From Amaurobius ferox (Eukaryota; Arthropoda; Arachnida; Araneae; Amaurobiidae): 64,000 bases of DNA. Where the stretch lies: positions 76,286,774-76,350,773 of the forward strand of contig OX578139.1 of assembly GCA_951213105.1 (NCBI GenBank). The letters are read 5' to 3'. Positions 48,371-61,952 of this stretch are shown piece by piece; the first letter of the stretch is position 1; the number at the start of each line of letters is the position of its first letter. Below the pieces are notes generated by a model that saw only the letters and a program-made list of their open reading frames with translations, did no database searches and was not told where the DNA came from. A program made the translations under genes and the position numbers.

Positions 48371-49032
48371 TCAAAGTTTCTCCTTTTTAAGCCATAGGGG
48401 TGGAGGGAACGCGCTTGAGTGTCTTGAACGGTTTAAAAAACATAATATCCACCACTCAGGAGAGATTGAAAATCCGACTACGTCAGGTTCTGTCCGATGA
48501 TCGATATTATAAGTGTGAATGATTCATCCTTCTGAGCCAATAGGGAGACTTTTGGGCGGGTCCGCACGTGTTTCGTAAACCTCGGGGTTGGTTAAAATAG
48601 CTAAATTAAGCTCAATATGTCCGTATAAGTATACCAATAAAGCTAAATCTGTCCAAGTTTTGCAAGACTGCTTATAAAAGGCTATCAACAGAAGTTAGAA
48701 ATCTAACCACTGTTTGCCACAAGATTCATCTACGTGATTTAAACCTTGATGGTTGTCCGCATGTGTTTCGCTGGCCTTGGAGTTGGCTAAGGCGCATATA
48801 AAGTGTCACGAAACGAAAAATTCAATGCAAGTGTAAACTCCAGAGTTTATTTAGTAGCTACATATCGAAATTTAATAATTCAGTATCATCTTCAATTTTC
48901 TTTTCTATATTGGAGCCTTTGGAGCTTTTTTCCTAGCTGTGTCGCACTCTCCCGACAGCACTTTAGCTTCAATCAAATCGCTTATGCATCTCTGCAAGAA
49001 AAACAACATATGAAAAGATAGTTAAATATTAA
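48371..49032. other. Intergenic sequence with a repeated CCGCA(C/T)GTGTTTCG phrase
   Basis: GTCCGCACGTGTTTCGTAAAC (about 48560) and GTCCGCATGTGTTTCGCTGG (about 48755) are followed by similar GGGTTGG/GAGTTGG text. No gene is recognised. Confidence 0.5.
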
Positions 49033-50013
49033 AAAAAAATATCTGATATGGACAGCACATAACTTATCCTACTTAATGTAATGAATGACTTTATATCTTT
49101 CACATTGCGCTTGTGGAAACTTGTGAGTCCAAACAGTATGACTTCTTAAAACAGTATGACTTCTTAAAACAGTATGACTTCTTAAAACAGTATGACTTCT
49201 TAAAACAGTATGACTTCTTAAAACAGTATGACTTCTTAAAATCCTCATCAAAATTCAATTGACATTGAATTAATATCCTGTAAAAAAAATTAATATTGGA
49301 GAATGTTTTGGCGCCGAAATATAAAACTATTACGAAATGTATCTTTTCTCGTAAATGGATTGGTTGTGTAATACTGCACATGGAAAGTGTTTACTTATTT
49401 GATGATATTAACCAATTTTTAATTATTTTTCAATTTTATGTCATTTTTGTTTGATAAATTTATTTGCAAAATGTGCAATACCTCCAGTGTTCTAAAGTTT
49501 GTTTCATTTGCTTTATAATGAAAAATTACGAATGGAATGATTATTGATTTAACAGTATTGAAGGACCTAATATTTTGATCATTTTTTCAGGAATCCGCTA
49601 GTGCATCTTACAATATCCTAAGAACGGTTAATGCTAGCGTTCTGTTTGTATCACTCATTTTTTAAGAGAAATTATATATCACTAATTTTGTAATAAAAAA
49701 CTACGTCTGAAATGATTATTTATTTATCATTAGTGATACTCATGACTTTGTAATGCCTTTTTTTCCCAAAATTAATTCGAAAATTGGGTGGTCTTCTGAA
49801 CGTTTGATTACATTTAAAATCAAATGGGTTACAGTATTCACTAATTTAAATAATCCTACCAAATTATTTTCTAAGCGCTTTATTCGTTCGTAAGAGATAT
49901 CGCGTTCATTCACTCACGGACAAACACACATGCATACTAGCATACATAAGCACTAACATACACAGACATTTCCCAAAAAAATACTTTCCCAAAACACATA
50001 AGTATGCAGGGAA
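49033..50013 (+). mobile_element. Family A repeat, subfamily with duplicated middle module
   Basis: Starts ATCTGATATGGACAGCACAT. It contains two successive versions of the GCAATA(T)C..TAAAG..AAAAATTACG module (about 49467-49600 and 49605-49745). It has a degenerate CA tract and ends with a worn hairpin before GGGAAAGTAAAAAC. The 5' part is interrupted by an 18-bp minisatellite. Confidence 0.75.
49131..49238. repeat. 18-bp minisatellite (6 copies)
   Basis: Six near-identical units AAACAGTATGACTTCTTA. It sits inside the family A copy. Open frames on the minus strand reading YCFKKS repeats come from it. Confidence 0.95.
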
Positions 50014-50189
50014 AGTAAAAACTGCTAGATTTTATTTATCAAAATAGTCATGCACAATAAACATTTCGTGACAATGCTTCAGCAGGGTATTTTTCTGAAA
50101 CCTCATTCTATAGATCGGTTTTTAATGTACTTTTTAGCACATTACTTTAATGGAAATAGCCACTTGGGTGCATATTTACTTTCCCTATA

Positions 50190-51189
50190 TACATTGTATA
50201 ATGAACAGGATAAGTATTGTAACGGGGTCGAAAGCACTGTTACAACCCTTTGCCATATAAAAAAATCTGATGTGGGCAACACATGACTTTCCTTATATAA
50301 TGCAATGAATTTACTACTTTTACAGTAAAAAAAATAAGTTTTTCTTATAATAGATACTTATATTCTTTCCAAGATATTGAATTTTCGTCAATGAGTCGTC
50401 ATTTTCTTGATTTAGCGTCATTTTTATACATTTGGCGAGATTTTCGTTAATTTGATAACATTTAAAAAACTCGCCAAGTTGGCGACATCCCGTCAAATTT
50501 GTCGCCAAAATCTGGCCAAGCGTTATGGTCGGAGAAATAAGTTATTCTTATAGCAGATAAATGACTATTGGCAATCAAATACAAAAGTATTACTCAAAGT
50601 ATCTTTTCTCATAAATGAAACGAGCTAAATTCACTAGAATAATATCACCAAACGTATCGCATGATATTACATATGAAGAGTGTATATGTTTCTCAACAGT
50701 TAATATTTTTTTTAATTTATGGCATTTTTTGATAAATTTATTTGAAAAATGTGCAATATCTCGAGAACGGGTCATGCTAGAGTTCTAAAGTTTATGCCAA
50801 TCGTTTTCTAAGGAAAAATTACATAAGAAATGTCTATTTGCGTAACTTTATTAAAGGTTTTGATTTTTGATGATTTTTTCAAAAATCCGTTCGAAAATTT
50901 AGGGGGGTCGTTCTGAACATTTGATTACACTTAAAAACAATAGGCTTCCAGTATTCACGGATTGTGAGTTTTGTACCAAATTTCATTCAAATCTCTCCAT
51001 TCGTTCGTGAGATATCGTCTCCACAGACTCACTGACACACACACACACACAGACAGACACAGACATCACCTCAAAAATGTTCGATTCGTGAACAGGGACG
51101 CTTGAAACGTGCTCTCCCGTCGAAAACTCGAATTCGAATTTTCGACCCCGTCACAATACTTTCCTTATACATTATGTATATAAGGAAAG
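50190..51189 (+). mobile_element. Family A repeat, preceded by an inverted A tail
   Basis: A lone minus-strand A 3' end (ACTTTCCCTATATACATTGT with GTAACGGGGTCGAAA) lies at 50190-50235. A full plus-strand A copy follows at 50263-51189, from TCTGATGTGGGCAACACATG to ATATAAGGAAAG. It is well preserved. Short minus-strand open frames here are shadows. Confidence 0.85.
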
Positions 51190-51437
51190 CAAAAATATCG
51201 TTTAGAAATGAACCCGATATTGTTTATCCGGTGTGAATTTTTATTTAATGTATGGTGAAGCAAATAGATAACATTTGACGAATTTACTTTCGGTGAATCA
51301 TTTAATCTGCGACCTAATACACTTAAACGACGATTTTATAGTTTAAATAAACTATCTGCATTTGGAAGACGCCCCCATTGCAGATGCCAGTATTACATGA
51401 ACCGATTTAGTATTTGATCCAATTAAGTAACTGAGTC

Positions 51438-54400
51438 TAAACCATATTAATTGCATTAGTGGTGTCACTATGTTTTACAAAGATATTATTTTTTAGTTTA
51501 TAGAGAAAGTCAAATAAACCATATTAATTGCATTAGTGGTGGTCACTATATTTTACAAATATATTATTTTTTAGTTTATAGAGAAAGTCAAATAAACCAT
51601 ATTAATTGCATTAGTGGTGGTCACTATATTTTACAAATATATTATTTTTTAGTTTATAGAGAAAGTCAAATAAACCATATTAATTGCATTAGTGGTGTCA
51701 CTATATTTTACAAAGATATTATTTTTTAGTTTATAGAGAAAGTCAAATAAACCATATTAATTGCATTAGTGGTGGTCACTATATTTTACAAATATATTAT
51801 TTTTTAGTTTATAGAGAAAGTCAAATAAACCATATTAATTGCATTAGTGGTGGTCACTATATTTTACAAAGATATTATTTTTTAGTTTAGAGAGAAAGTC
51901 AAATAAACCATTTTAATTGCATTAGTGGTGGTCACTATATTTTACAAATATATTATTTTTTAGTTTATAGAGAAAGTCAAATAAACCATATTAATTGCAT
52001 TAGTGGTGGTCACTATATTTTACAAATATATTATTTTTTAGTTTAGAGAGAAAGTCAAATAAACCATATTAATTGCATTAGTGGTGTCACTATATTTTAC
52101 AAAGATATTATTTTTTAGTTTATAGAGAAAGTCAAATAAACCATATTAATTGCATTAGTGGTGTCACTATATTTTACAAAGATATTATTTTTTAGTTTAT
52201 AGAGAAAGTCAAATAAACCATATTAATTGCATTAGTGGTGGTCACTATATTTTACAAATATATTATTTTTTAGTTTATAGAGAAAGTCAAATAAACCATA
52301 TTAATTGCATTAGTGGTGGTCACTATATTTTACAAATATATTATTTTTTAGTTTATAGAGAAAGTCAAATAAACCATATTAATTGCATTAGTGGTGTCAC
52401 TATATTTTACAAAGATATTATTTTTTAGTTTAGAGCGAAAGTCAAATAAACCATATTAATTGCATTAGTGGTGGTCACTATATTTTACAAATATATTATT
52501 TTTTAGTTTATAGAGAAAGTCAAATAAACCATATTAATTGCATTAGTGGTGGTCACTATATTTTACAAATATATTATTTTTTAGTTTATAGAGAAAGTCA
52601 AATAAACCATATTAATTGCATTAGTGGTGTCACTATATTTTACAAAGATATTATTTTTTAGTTTATAGAGAAAGTCAAATAAACCATATTAATTGCATTA
52701 GTGGTGTCACTATATTTTACAAAGATATTATTTTTTAGTTTATAGAGAAAGTCAAATAAACCATATTAATTGCATTAGTGGTGGTCACTATATTTTACAA
52801 ATATATTATTTTTTAGTTTATAGAGAAAGTCAAATAAACCATATTAATTGCATTAGTGGTGTCACTATATTTTACAAAGATATTATTTTTTAGTTTATAG
52901 AGAAAGTCAAATAAACCATATTAATTGCATTAGTGGTGTCACTATATTTTACAAAGATATTATTTTTTAGTTTATAGAGAAAGTCAAATAAACCATATTA
53001 ATTGCATTAGTGGTGTCACTATATTTTACAAAGATATTATTTTTTAGTTTATAGAGAAAGTCAAATAAACCATATTAATTGCATTAGTGGTGTCACTATA
53101 TTTTACAAAGATATTATTTTTTAGTTTATAGAGAAAGTCAAATAAACCATATTAATTGCATTAGTGGTGGTCACTATATTTTACAAATATATTATTTTTT
53201 AGTTTATAGAGAAAGTCAAATAAACCATATTAATTGCATTAGTGGTGTCACTATATTTTACAAATATATTATTTTTTAGTTTATAGAGAAAGTCAAATAA
53301 ACCATATTAATTGCATTAGTGGTGTCACTATATTTTACAAAGATATTATTTTTTAGTTTATAGAGAAAGTCAAATAAACCATATTAATTGCATTAGTGGT
53401 GTCACTATATTTTACAAAGATATTATTTTTTAGTTTATAGAGAAAGTCAAATAAACCATATTAATTGCATTAGTGGTGGTCACTATATTTTACAAATATA
53501 TTATTTTTTAGTTTATAGAGAAAGTCAAATAAACCATATTAATTGCATTAGTGGTGTCACTATATTTTACAAAGATATTATTTTTTAGTTTATAGAGAAA
53601 GTCAAATAAACCATATTAATTGCATTAGTGGTGGTCACTATATTTTACAAATATATTATTTTTTAGTTTATAGAGAAAGTCAAATAAACCATATTAATTG
53701 CATTAGTGGTGGTCACTATATTTTACAAATATATTATTTTTTAGTTTATAGAGAAAGTCAAATAAACCATATTAATTGCATTAGTGGTGGTCACTATATT
53801 TTACAAATATATTATTTTTTAGTTTATAGAGAAAGTCAAATAAACCATATTAATTGCATTAGTGGTGTCACTATATTTTACAAAGATATTATTTTTTAGT
53901 TTATAGAGAAAGTCAAATAAACCATATTAATTGCATTAGTGGTGTCACTATATTTTACAAAGATATTATTTTTTAGTTTATAGAGAAAGTCAAATAAACC
54001 ATATTAATTGCATTAGTGGTGGTCACTATATTTTACAAATATATTATTTTTTAGTTTATAGAGAAAGTCAAATAAACCACATTAATTGCATTAGTGGTGT
54101 CACTATATTTTACAAAGATATTATTTTTTAGTTTATAGAGAAAGTCAAATAAACCATATTAATTGCATTAGTGGTGGTCACTATATTTTACAAATATATT
54201 ATTTTTTAGTTTATAGAGAAAGTCAAATAAACCATATTAATTGCATTAGTGGTGGTCACTATATTTTACAAAGATATTATTTTTTAGTTTATAGAGAAAG
54301 TCAAATAAACCATATTAATTGCATTAGTGGTGGTCACTATATTTTACAAATATATTATTTTTTAGTTTATAGAGAAAGTCAAATAAACCATATTAATTGC

Positions 54401-57400
54401 ATTAGTGGTGGTCACTATATTTTACAAATATATTATTTTTTAGTTTATAGAGAAAGTCAAATAAACCATATTAATTGCATTAGTGGTGGTCACTATATTT
54501 TACAAAGATATTATTTTTTAGTTTATAGAGAAAGTCAAATAAACCATATTAATTGCATTAGTGGTGGTCACTATATTTTACAAAGATATTATTTTTTAGT
54601 TTATAGAGAAAGTCAAATAAACCATATTAATTGCATTAGTGGTGGTCACTATATTTTACAAATATATTATTTTTTAGTTTATAGAGAAAGTCAAATAAAC
54701 CATATTAATTGCATTAGTGGTGGTCACTATATTTTACAAATATATTATTTTTTAGTTTATAGAGAAAGTCAAATAAACCATATTAATTGCATTAGTGGTG
54801 TCACTATATTTTACAAAGATATTATTTTTTAGTTTATAGAGAAAGTCAAATAAACCATATTAATTGCATTAGTGGTGGTCACTATATTTTACAAAGATAT
54901 TATTTTTTAGTTTATAGAGAAAGTCAAATAAACCATATTAATTGCATTAGTGGTGGTCACTATATTTTACAAATATATTATTTTTTAGTTTATAGAGAAA
55001 GTCAAATAAACCATATTAATTGCATTAGTGGTGGTCACTATATTTTACAAAGATATTATTTTTTAGTTTAGAGAGAAAGTCAAATAAACCATATTAATTG
55101 CATTAGTGGTGGTCACTATATTTTACAAATATATTATTTTTTAGTTTATAGAGAAAGTCAAATAAACCATATTAATTGCATTAGTGGTGGTCACTATATT
55201 TTACAAAATATATTATTTTTTTAGTTTATAGAGAAAGTCAAATAAACCCATATTAATTGCATTAGTGGTGTCACTATATTTTACAAATATATTATTTTTT
55301 AGTTTATAGAGAAAGTCAAATAAACCATATTAATTGCATTAGTGGTGTCACTATATTTTACAAATATATTATTTTTTAGTTTATAGAGAAAGTCAAATAA
55401 ACCATATTAATTGCATTAGTGGTGGTCACTATATTTACAAATATATTATTTTTAGTTTAGAGAGAAAGTCAAATAAACCATATTAATTGCATTAGTGGTG
55501 GTCACCCTATATTTTACAAATATATTATTTTTTAGTTTATAGAGAAAGTCAAATAAACCATATTAATTGCATTAGTGGTGGTCACTATATTTTACAAATA
55601 TATTATTTTTTAGTTTATAGAGAAAGTCAAATAAACCATATTAATTGCATTAGTGGTGTCACTATATTTTACAAATATATTATTTTTTAGTTTATAGAGA
55701 AAGTCAAATAAACCATATTAATTGCATTAGTGGTGTCACTATATTTTACAAATATATTATTTTTTAGTTTATAGAAAAGTCAAATAAACCATATTAATTG
55801 CATTAGTGGTGTCACTATATTTTACAAATATATTATTTTTTAGTTTAGAGAGAAAGTCAAATAAACCATATTAATTGCATTAGTGGTGTCACTATATTTT
55901 ACAAATATATTATTTTTTAGTTTATAGAGAAAGTCAAATAAACCATATTAATTGCATTAGTGGTGTCAACTATATTTTACAAATATATTATTTTTTAGTT
56001 TAGAGAGAAAGTCAAATAAACCATATTAATTGCATTAGTGGTGTCACTATATTTTACAAATATATTATTTTTTAGTTTATAGAGAAAGTCAAATAAACCA
56101 TATTAATTGCATTAGTGGTGTCACTATATTTTACAAATATATTATTTTTTAGTTTATAGAGAAAGTCAAATAAACCATATTAATTGCATTAGTGGTGTCA
56201 CTATATTTTACAAATATATTATTTTTTAGTTTATAGAGAAAGTCAAATAAACCATATTAATTGCATTAGTGGTGTCACTATATTTTACAAATATATTATT
56301 TTTTTAGTTTAGTAGAGAAAGTCAAATAAACCATATTAATTGCCATTAGTGGTGGTCACTATATTTTACAAATATATTATTTTTTTAGTTTATAGAGAAA
56401 GTCAAATAAACCATATTAATTGCATTAGTGGTGGTCACTATATTTTACAAATATATTTATTTTTTAGTTTATAGAGAAAGGTCAAATAAACCATATTAAT
56501 TGCATTAGTGGTGGTCACTATATTTTACAAATATATTATTTTTTAGTTTATAGAGAAAGTCAAATAAACCATATTAATTGCATTAGTGGTGTCACTATAT
56601 TTTACAAATATATTATTTTTTAGTTTATAGAGAAAGTCAAATAAACCATATTAATTGCATTAGTGGTGGTCACTATATTTTACAAATATATTATTTTTTA
56701 GTTTATAGAGAAAGTCAAATAAACCATATTAATTGCATTAGTGGTGTCACTATATTTTACAAAGTATATTATTTTTTAGTTTATAGAGAAAGTCAAATAA
56801 ACCATATTAATTGCATTAGTGGTGGTCACTATATTTTACAAATATATTATTTTTTAGTTTATAGAGAAAGTCAAATAAACCATATTAATTGCATTAGTGG
56901 TGGTCACTATATTTTACAAATATATTATTTTTAGTTTATAGAGAAAGTCAAATAAACCATATTAATTGCATTAGTGGTGTCACTATATTTTACAAAGATA
57001 TTATTTTTTAGTTTATAGAGAAAGTCAAATAAACCATATTAATTGCATTAGTGGTGGTCACTATATTTTACAAATATATTATTTTTTAGTTTATAGAGAA
57101 AGTCAAATAAACCATATTAATTGCATTAGTGGTGGTCACTATATTTTACAAAGATATTATTTTTTAGGTTTATAGAGAAAGTCAAATAAACCATATTAAT
57201 TGCATTAGTGGTGGTCACTATATTTTACAAAGATATTATTTTTTAGTTTATAGAGAAAGTCAAATAAACCATATTAATTGCAATTAGTGGTGGGTCACTA
57301 TATTTTACAAATATATTATTTTTTAGTTTATAGAGAAAGTCAAATAAACCATATTAATTGCATTAGTGGTGGTCACTATATTTTACAAATATATTATTTT

Positions 57401-60400
57401 TTAGTTATAGAGAAAGTCAAATAAACCATATTAATTGCATTAGTGGTGGTCACTATATTTTACAAAGATATTATTTTTTAGTTTATAGAGAAAGTCAAAT
57501 AAACCATATTAATTGCATTAGTGGTGGTCACTATATTTTACAAATATATTATTTTTTAGTTTATAGAGAAAGTCAAATAAACCATATTAATTGCATTAGT
57601 GGTGGTCACTATATTTTACAAATATATTATTTTTTAGTTTATAGAGAAAGTCAAATAAACCATATTAATTGCATTAGTGGTGGTCACTATATTTTACAAA
57701 TATATTATTTTTTAGTTTATAGAGAAAGTCAAATAAACCATATTAATTGCATTAGTGGTGGTCACTATATTTTACAAATATATTATTTTTTAGTTTATAG
57801 AGAAAGTCAAATAAACCATATTAATTGCATTAGTGGTGGTCACTATATTTTACAAAGATATTATTTTTTAGTTTATAGAGAAAGTCAAATAAACCATATT
57901 AATTGCATTAGTGGTGGTCACTATATTTTACAAATATATTATTTTTTAGTTTATAGAGAAAGTCAAATAAACCATATTAATTGCATTAGTGGTGGTCACT
58001 ATATTTTACAAATATATTATTTTTTAGTTTATAGAGAAAGTCAAATAAACCATATTAATTGCATTAGTGGTGGTCACTATATTTTACAAAGATATTATTT
58101 TTTTAGTTTATCCTTTTAGAGAAAGTCAAATAAACCATATTAATTGCATTAGTGGTGGTCACTATATTTTACAATATATTATTTTTTAGTTTATAGAGAA
58201 AGTCAATAAAACCATATTAATTGCATTAGTGGTGGTCACTATATTTTACAAATATATTATTTTTTAGTTTATAGAGAAAGTCAAATAAACCATATTAATT
58301 GCATTAGTGGTGGTCACTATATTTTACAAGATATATTTTTTTAGTTTATAGAGAAAGTCAAATAAACCATATTAATTGCATTAGTGGTGGTCACTATATT
58401 TTACAAAGATATTATTTTTTAGTTTAGAGAGAAAGTCAAATAAACCATATTAATTGCATTAGTGGTGGTCACTATATTTTACAAATATATTATTTTTTAG
58501 TTTATAGAGAAAGTCAAATAAACCATATTAATTGCATTAGTGGTGGTCACTATATTTTACAAATATATTATTTTTTAGTTTATAGAGAAAGTCAAATAAA
58601 CCATATTAATTGCATTAGTGGGTGTCACTATATTTTACAAAGATATTATTTTTTAGTTTATAGAGAAAGTCAAATAAACCATATTTAATTGCATTAGTGG
58701 TGGTCACTATATTTTACAAAGATATTATTTTTTAGTTTAGAGAGAAAGTCAAATAAACCATATTAATTGCATTAGTGGTGGTCACTATATTTTACAAATA
58801 TATTATTTTTTAGTTTATAGAGAAAGTCAAATAAACCATATTAATTGCATTAGTGGTGTCACTATATTTTACAAATATATTATTTTTTAGTTTATAGAGA
58901 AAGTCAAATAAACCATATTAATTGCATTAGTGGTGTTCACTATATTTTACAAAGATATTATTTTTAGTTTATAGAGAAAGTCAAATAAACCATATTAATT
59001 GCATTAGTGGTGGTCACTATATTTTACAAATATATTATTTTTTAGTTTATAGAGAAAGTCAAATAAAACCATATTAATTGCATTAGTGGTGTCACTATAT
59101 TTTACAATATATTATTTTTTAGTTTATAGAGAAAGTCAAATAAACCATATTAATTGCATTAGTGGTGTCACTATATTTTACAAATATATTATTTTTTAGT
59201 TTATAGAGAAAGTCAAATAAACCATATTAATTGCATTAGTGGTGTCACTATATTTTACAAATATATTATTTTTTAGTTTAGAGAGAAAGTCAAATAAACC
59301 ATATTAATTGCATTAGTGGTGTCACTATATTTTACAAATATATTATTTTTTAGTTTATAGAGAAAGTCAAATAAACCATATTAATTGCATTAGTGGTGTC
59401 ACTATATTTTACAATATATTATTTTTTAGTTTATAGAGAAAGTCAAATAAACCCATATTAATTGCATTAGTGGTGTCACTATATTTTACAAATATATTAT
59501 TTTTTAGTTTATAGAGAAAGTCAAATAAACCATATTAATTGCATTAGTGGTGTCACTATATTTTACAAATATATTATTTTTTAGTTTAGAGAGAAAGTCA
59601 AATAAACCATATTAATTGCATTAGTGGTGGTCACTATATTTTACAAATATATTATTTTTTAGTTTATAGAGAAAGTCAAATAAACCATATTAATTGCATT
59701 AGTGGTGGTCACTATATTTTACAAATATATTATTTTTTAGTTTATAGAGAAAGTCAAATAAACCATATTAATTGCATTAGTGGTGTCACTATATTTTACA
59801 AATATATTATTTTTTAGTTTATAGAGAAAGTCAAATAAACCATATTAATTGCATTAGTGGTGTCACTATATTTTACAAATATATTATTTTTTAGTTTATA
59901 GAGAAAGTCAAATAAACCATATTAATTGCATTAGTGGTGTCACTATATTTTACAAATATATTATTTTTTAGTTTAGAGAGAAAGTCAAATAAACCATATT
60001 AATTGCATTAGTGGTGTCACTATATTTTACAAATATATTATTTTTTAGTTTATAGAGAAAGTCAAATAAACCATATTAATTGCATTAGTGGTGTCACTAT
60101 ATTTTACAAATATATTATTTTTTAGTTTAGAGAGAAAGTCAAATAAACCATATTAATTGCATTAGTGGTGTCACTATATTTTACAAATATATTATTTTTT
60201 AGTTTATAGAGAAAGTCAAATAAACCATATTAATTGCATTAGTGGTGTCACTATATTTTACAAATATATTATTTTTTAGTTTAGAGAGAAAGTCAAATAA
60301 ACCATATTAATTGCATTAGTGGTGTCACTATATTTTACAAATATATTATTTTTTAGTTTATAGAGAAAGTCAAATAAACCATATTAATTGCATTAGTGGT

Positions 60401-61456
60401 GTCACTATATTTTACAAATATATTATTTTTTAGTTTAGAGAGAAAGTCAAATAAACCATATTAATTGCATTAGTGGTGTCACTATATTTTACAAATATAT
60501 TATTTTTTAGTTTATAGAGAAAGTCAAATAAACCATATTAATTGCATTAGTGGTGTCACTATATTTTACAAATATATTATTTTTTAGTTTATAGAGAAAG
60601 TCAAATAAACCATATTAATTGCATTAGTGGTGTCACTATATTTTACAAATATATTATTTTTTAGTTTAGAGAGAAAGTCAAATAAACCATATTAATTGCA
60701 TTAGTGGTGGTCACTATATTTTACAAATATATTATTTTTTAGTTTATAGAGAAAGTCAAATAAACCATATTAATTGCATTAGTGGTGGTCACTATATTTT
60801 ACAAATATATTATTTTTTAGTTTATAGAGAAAGGCAAATAAACCATATTAATTGCATTAGTGGTGTCACTATATTTTACAAATATATTATTTTTTAGTTT
60901 ATAGAGAAAGTCAAATAAACCATATTAATTGCATTAGTGGTGTCACTATATTTTACAAATATATTATTTTTTAGTTTATAGAGAAAGTCAAATAAACCAT
61001 ATTAATTGCATTAGTGGTGTCACTATATTTTACAAAGATATTATTTTTTAGTTTATAGAGAAAGTCAAATAAACCATATTAATTGCATTAGTGGTGGTCA
61101 CTATATTTTACAAAGATATTATTTTTTAGTTTAGAGAGAAAGTCAAATAAACCATATTAATTGCATTAGTGGTGGTCACTATATTTTACAAATATATTAT
61201 TTTTTAGTTTATAGAGAAAGTCAAATAAACCATATTAATTGCATTAGTGGTGGTCACTATATTTTACAAAGATATTATTTTTTAGTTTAGAGAGAAAGTT
61301 AAATAAACCATATTAATTGCATTAGTGGTGGTCACTATATTGTACAAAGATATTATTTTTTAGTTTACAGAGAAAGTTAAATAAACCATATTAATTGCAT
61401 TAGTGGTGGTCACTATATTTTACAAAGATATTATTTTTTAGTTTATAGAGAAAGTT
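51438..61456. repeat. Satellite array, 77/78-bp monomer, about 129 copies
   Basis: The monomer begins AAATAAACCATATTAATTGC, continues ATTAGTGGTG(G)TCACTATA, TTTTACAAA(T/G)ATATT, ATTTTTTAGTTTA(T/G)AGAG, and ends AAAGTC. Length is 78 with GGTGGTC and 77 with GGTGTC. Variants are few and shared by many monomers. The last three units carry AAAGTT instead of AAAGTC, and the first has an altered left junction, as expected of array edges. No open frame of useful length exists. About 240 bp of anonymous sequence separate it from the A copy on the left. Confidence 0.98.
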
Positions 61457-61465
61457 ACGTGTCAT

Positions 61466-61530
61466 TCTTACTTTCACTACATACATAGTATAACGTATAG
61501 AACTCGAATCGAACATTTTTAAGATAGTGT
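61466..61530 (-). mobile_element. Family A 3' end fragment
   Basis: TTACTTTCACTACATACATA followed by ACTCGAATCGAACATTTTTA is a worn minus-strand A tail. It directly abuts the satellite. Confidence 0.6.
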
Positions 61531-61605
61531 ATGTGTTGTTGTTGACTTCTATATTCTTTTGAATTTATTATGTATATTTTCATCTTTTTATCTTGCAGCT
61601 TTAAC

Positions 61606-61876
61606 TGTTGTTGTTGTTGAAACCCAGACCGTCCGACCTACCAGAAAGGTGTAAGGTAACTGTTTGGACGGCCGGGAAGTGCCACCCAATTTAGACCGGA
61701 ACCCAGTGGGGGAGGCATCCACAGGGACCGTACCCTCCTTCCCCTACCACCAACCTCTCGGAAGGACTTACGGACCCACATGTTTAACGTGATCGTACTC
61801 CGCATGAACACGGCGGCAGTTCTGGCAGCGGCGAGAATCGCGCGCAAACCACTGGGCTGCCGCGCCCGAAAAGAGC
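61606..61876 (-). mobile_element. tRNA-derived SINE with full 3' tail, B box deleted
   Basis: Minus-strand head CAGCCCAGTGG (A box, 61859-61849) runs straight into GCGCGCGATTCTCGCC. About 28 bp that hold the B box in the 12.3 kb copy are missing. The body matches that copy except for one interval between two CTCCTTCCCCT repeats. It ends with the 57-60 bp hairpin tail and (AAC)n. Loss of the B box should silence pol III transcription. Overlapping open frames are not genes. Confidence 0.85.
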
Positions 61877-61952
61877 CAACAACACGCGGTGAGATAGTGT
61901 ATGTGTGTGTATTTATATTAGTGTGTATGTTGGAGACGAGGGAGAGGTGTAT

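Noticed and set aside
51438..61456. CRISPR-like regular spacing
   Set aside because: Monomers are contiguous copies with no unique spacers. It is a satellite in a eukaryotic genome.
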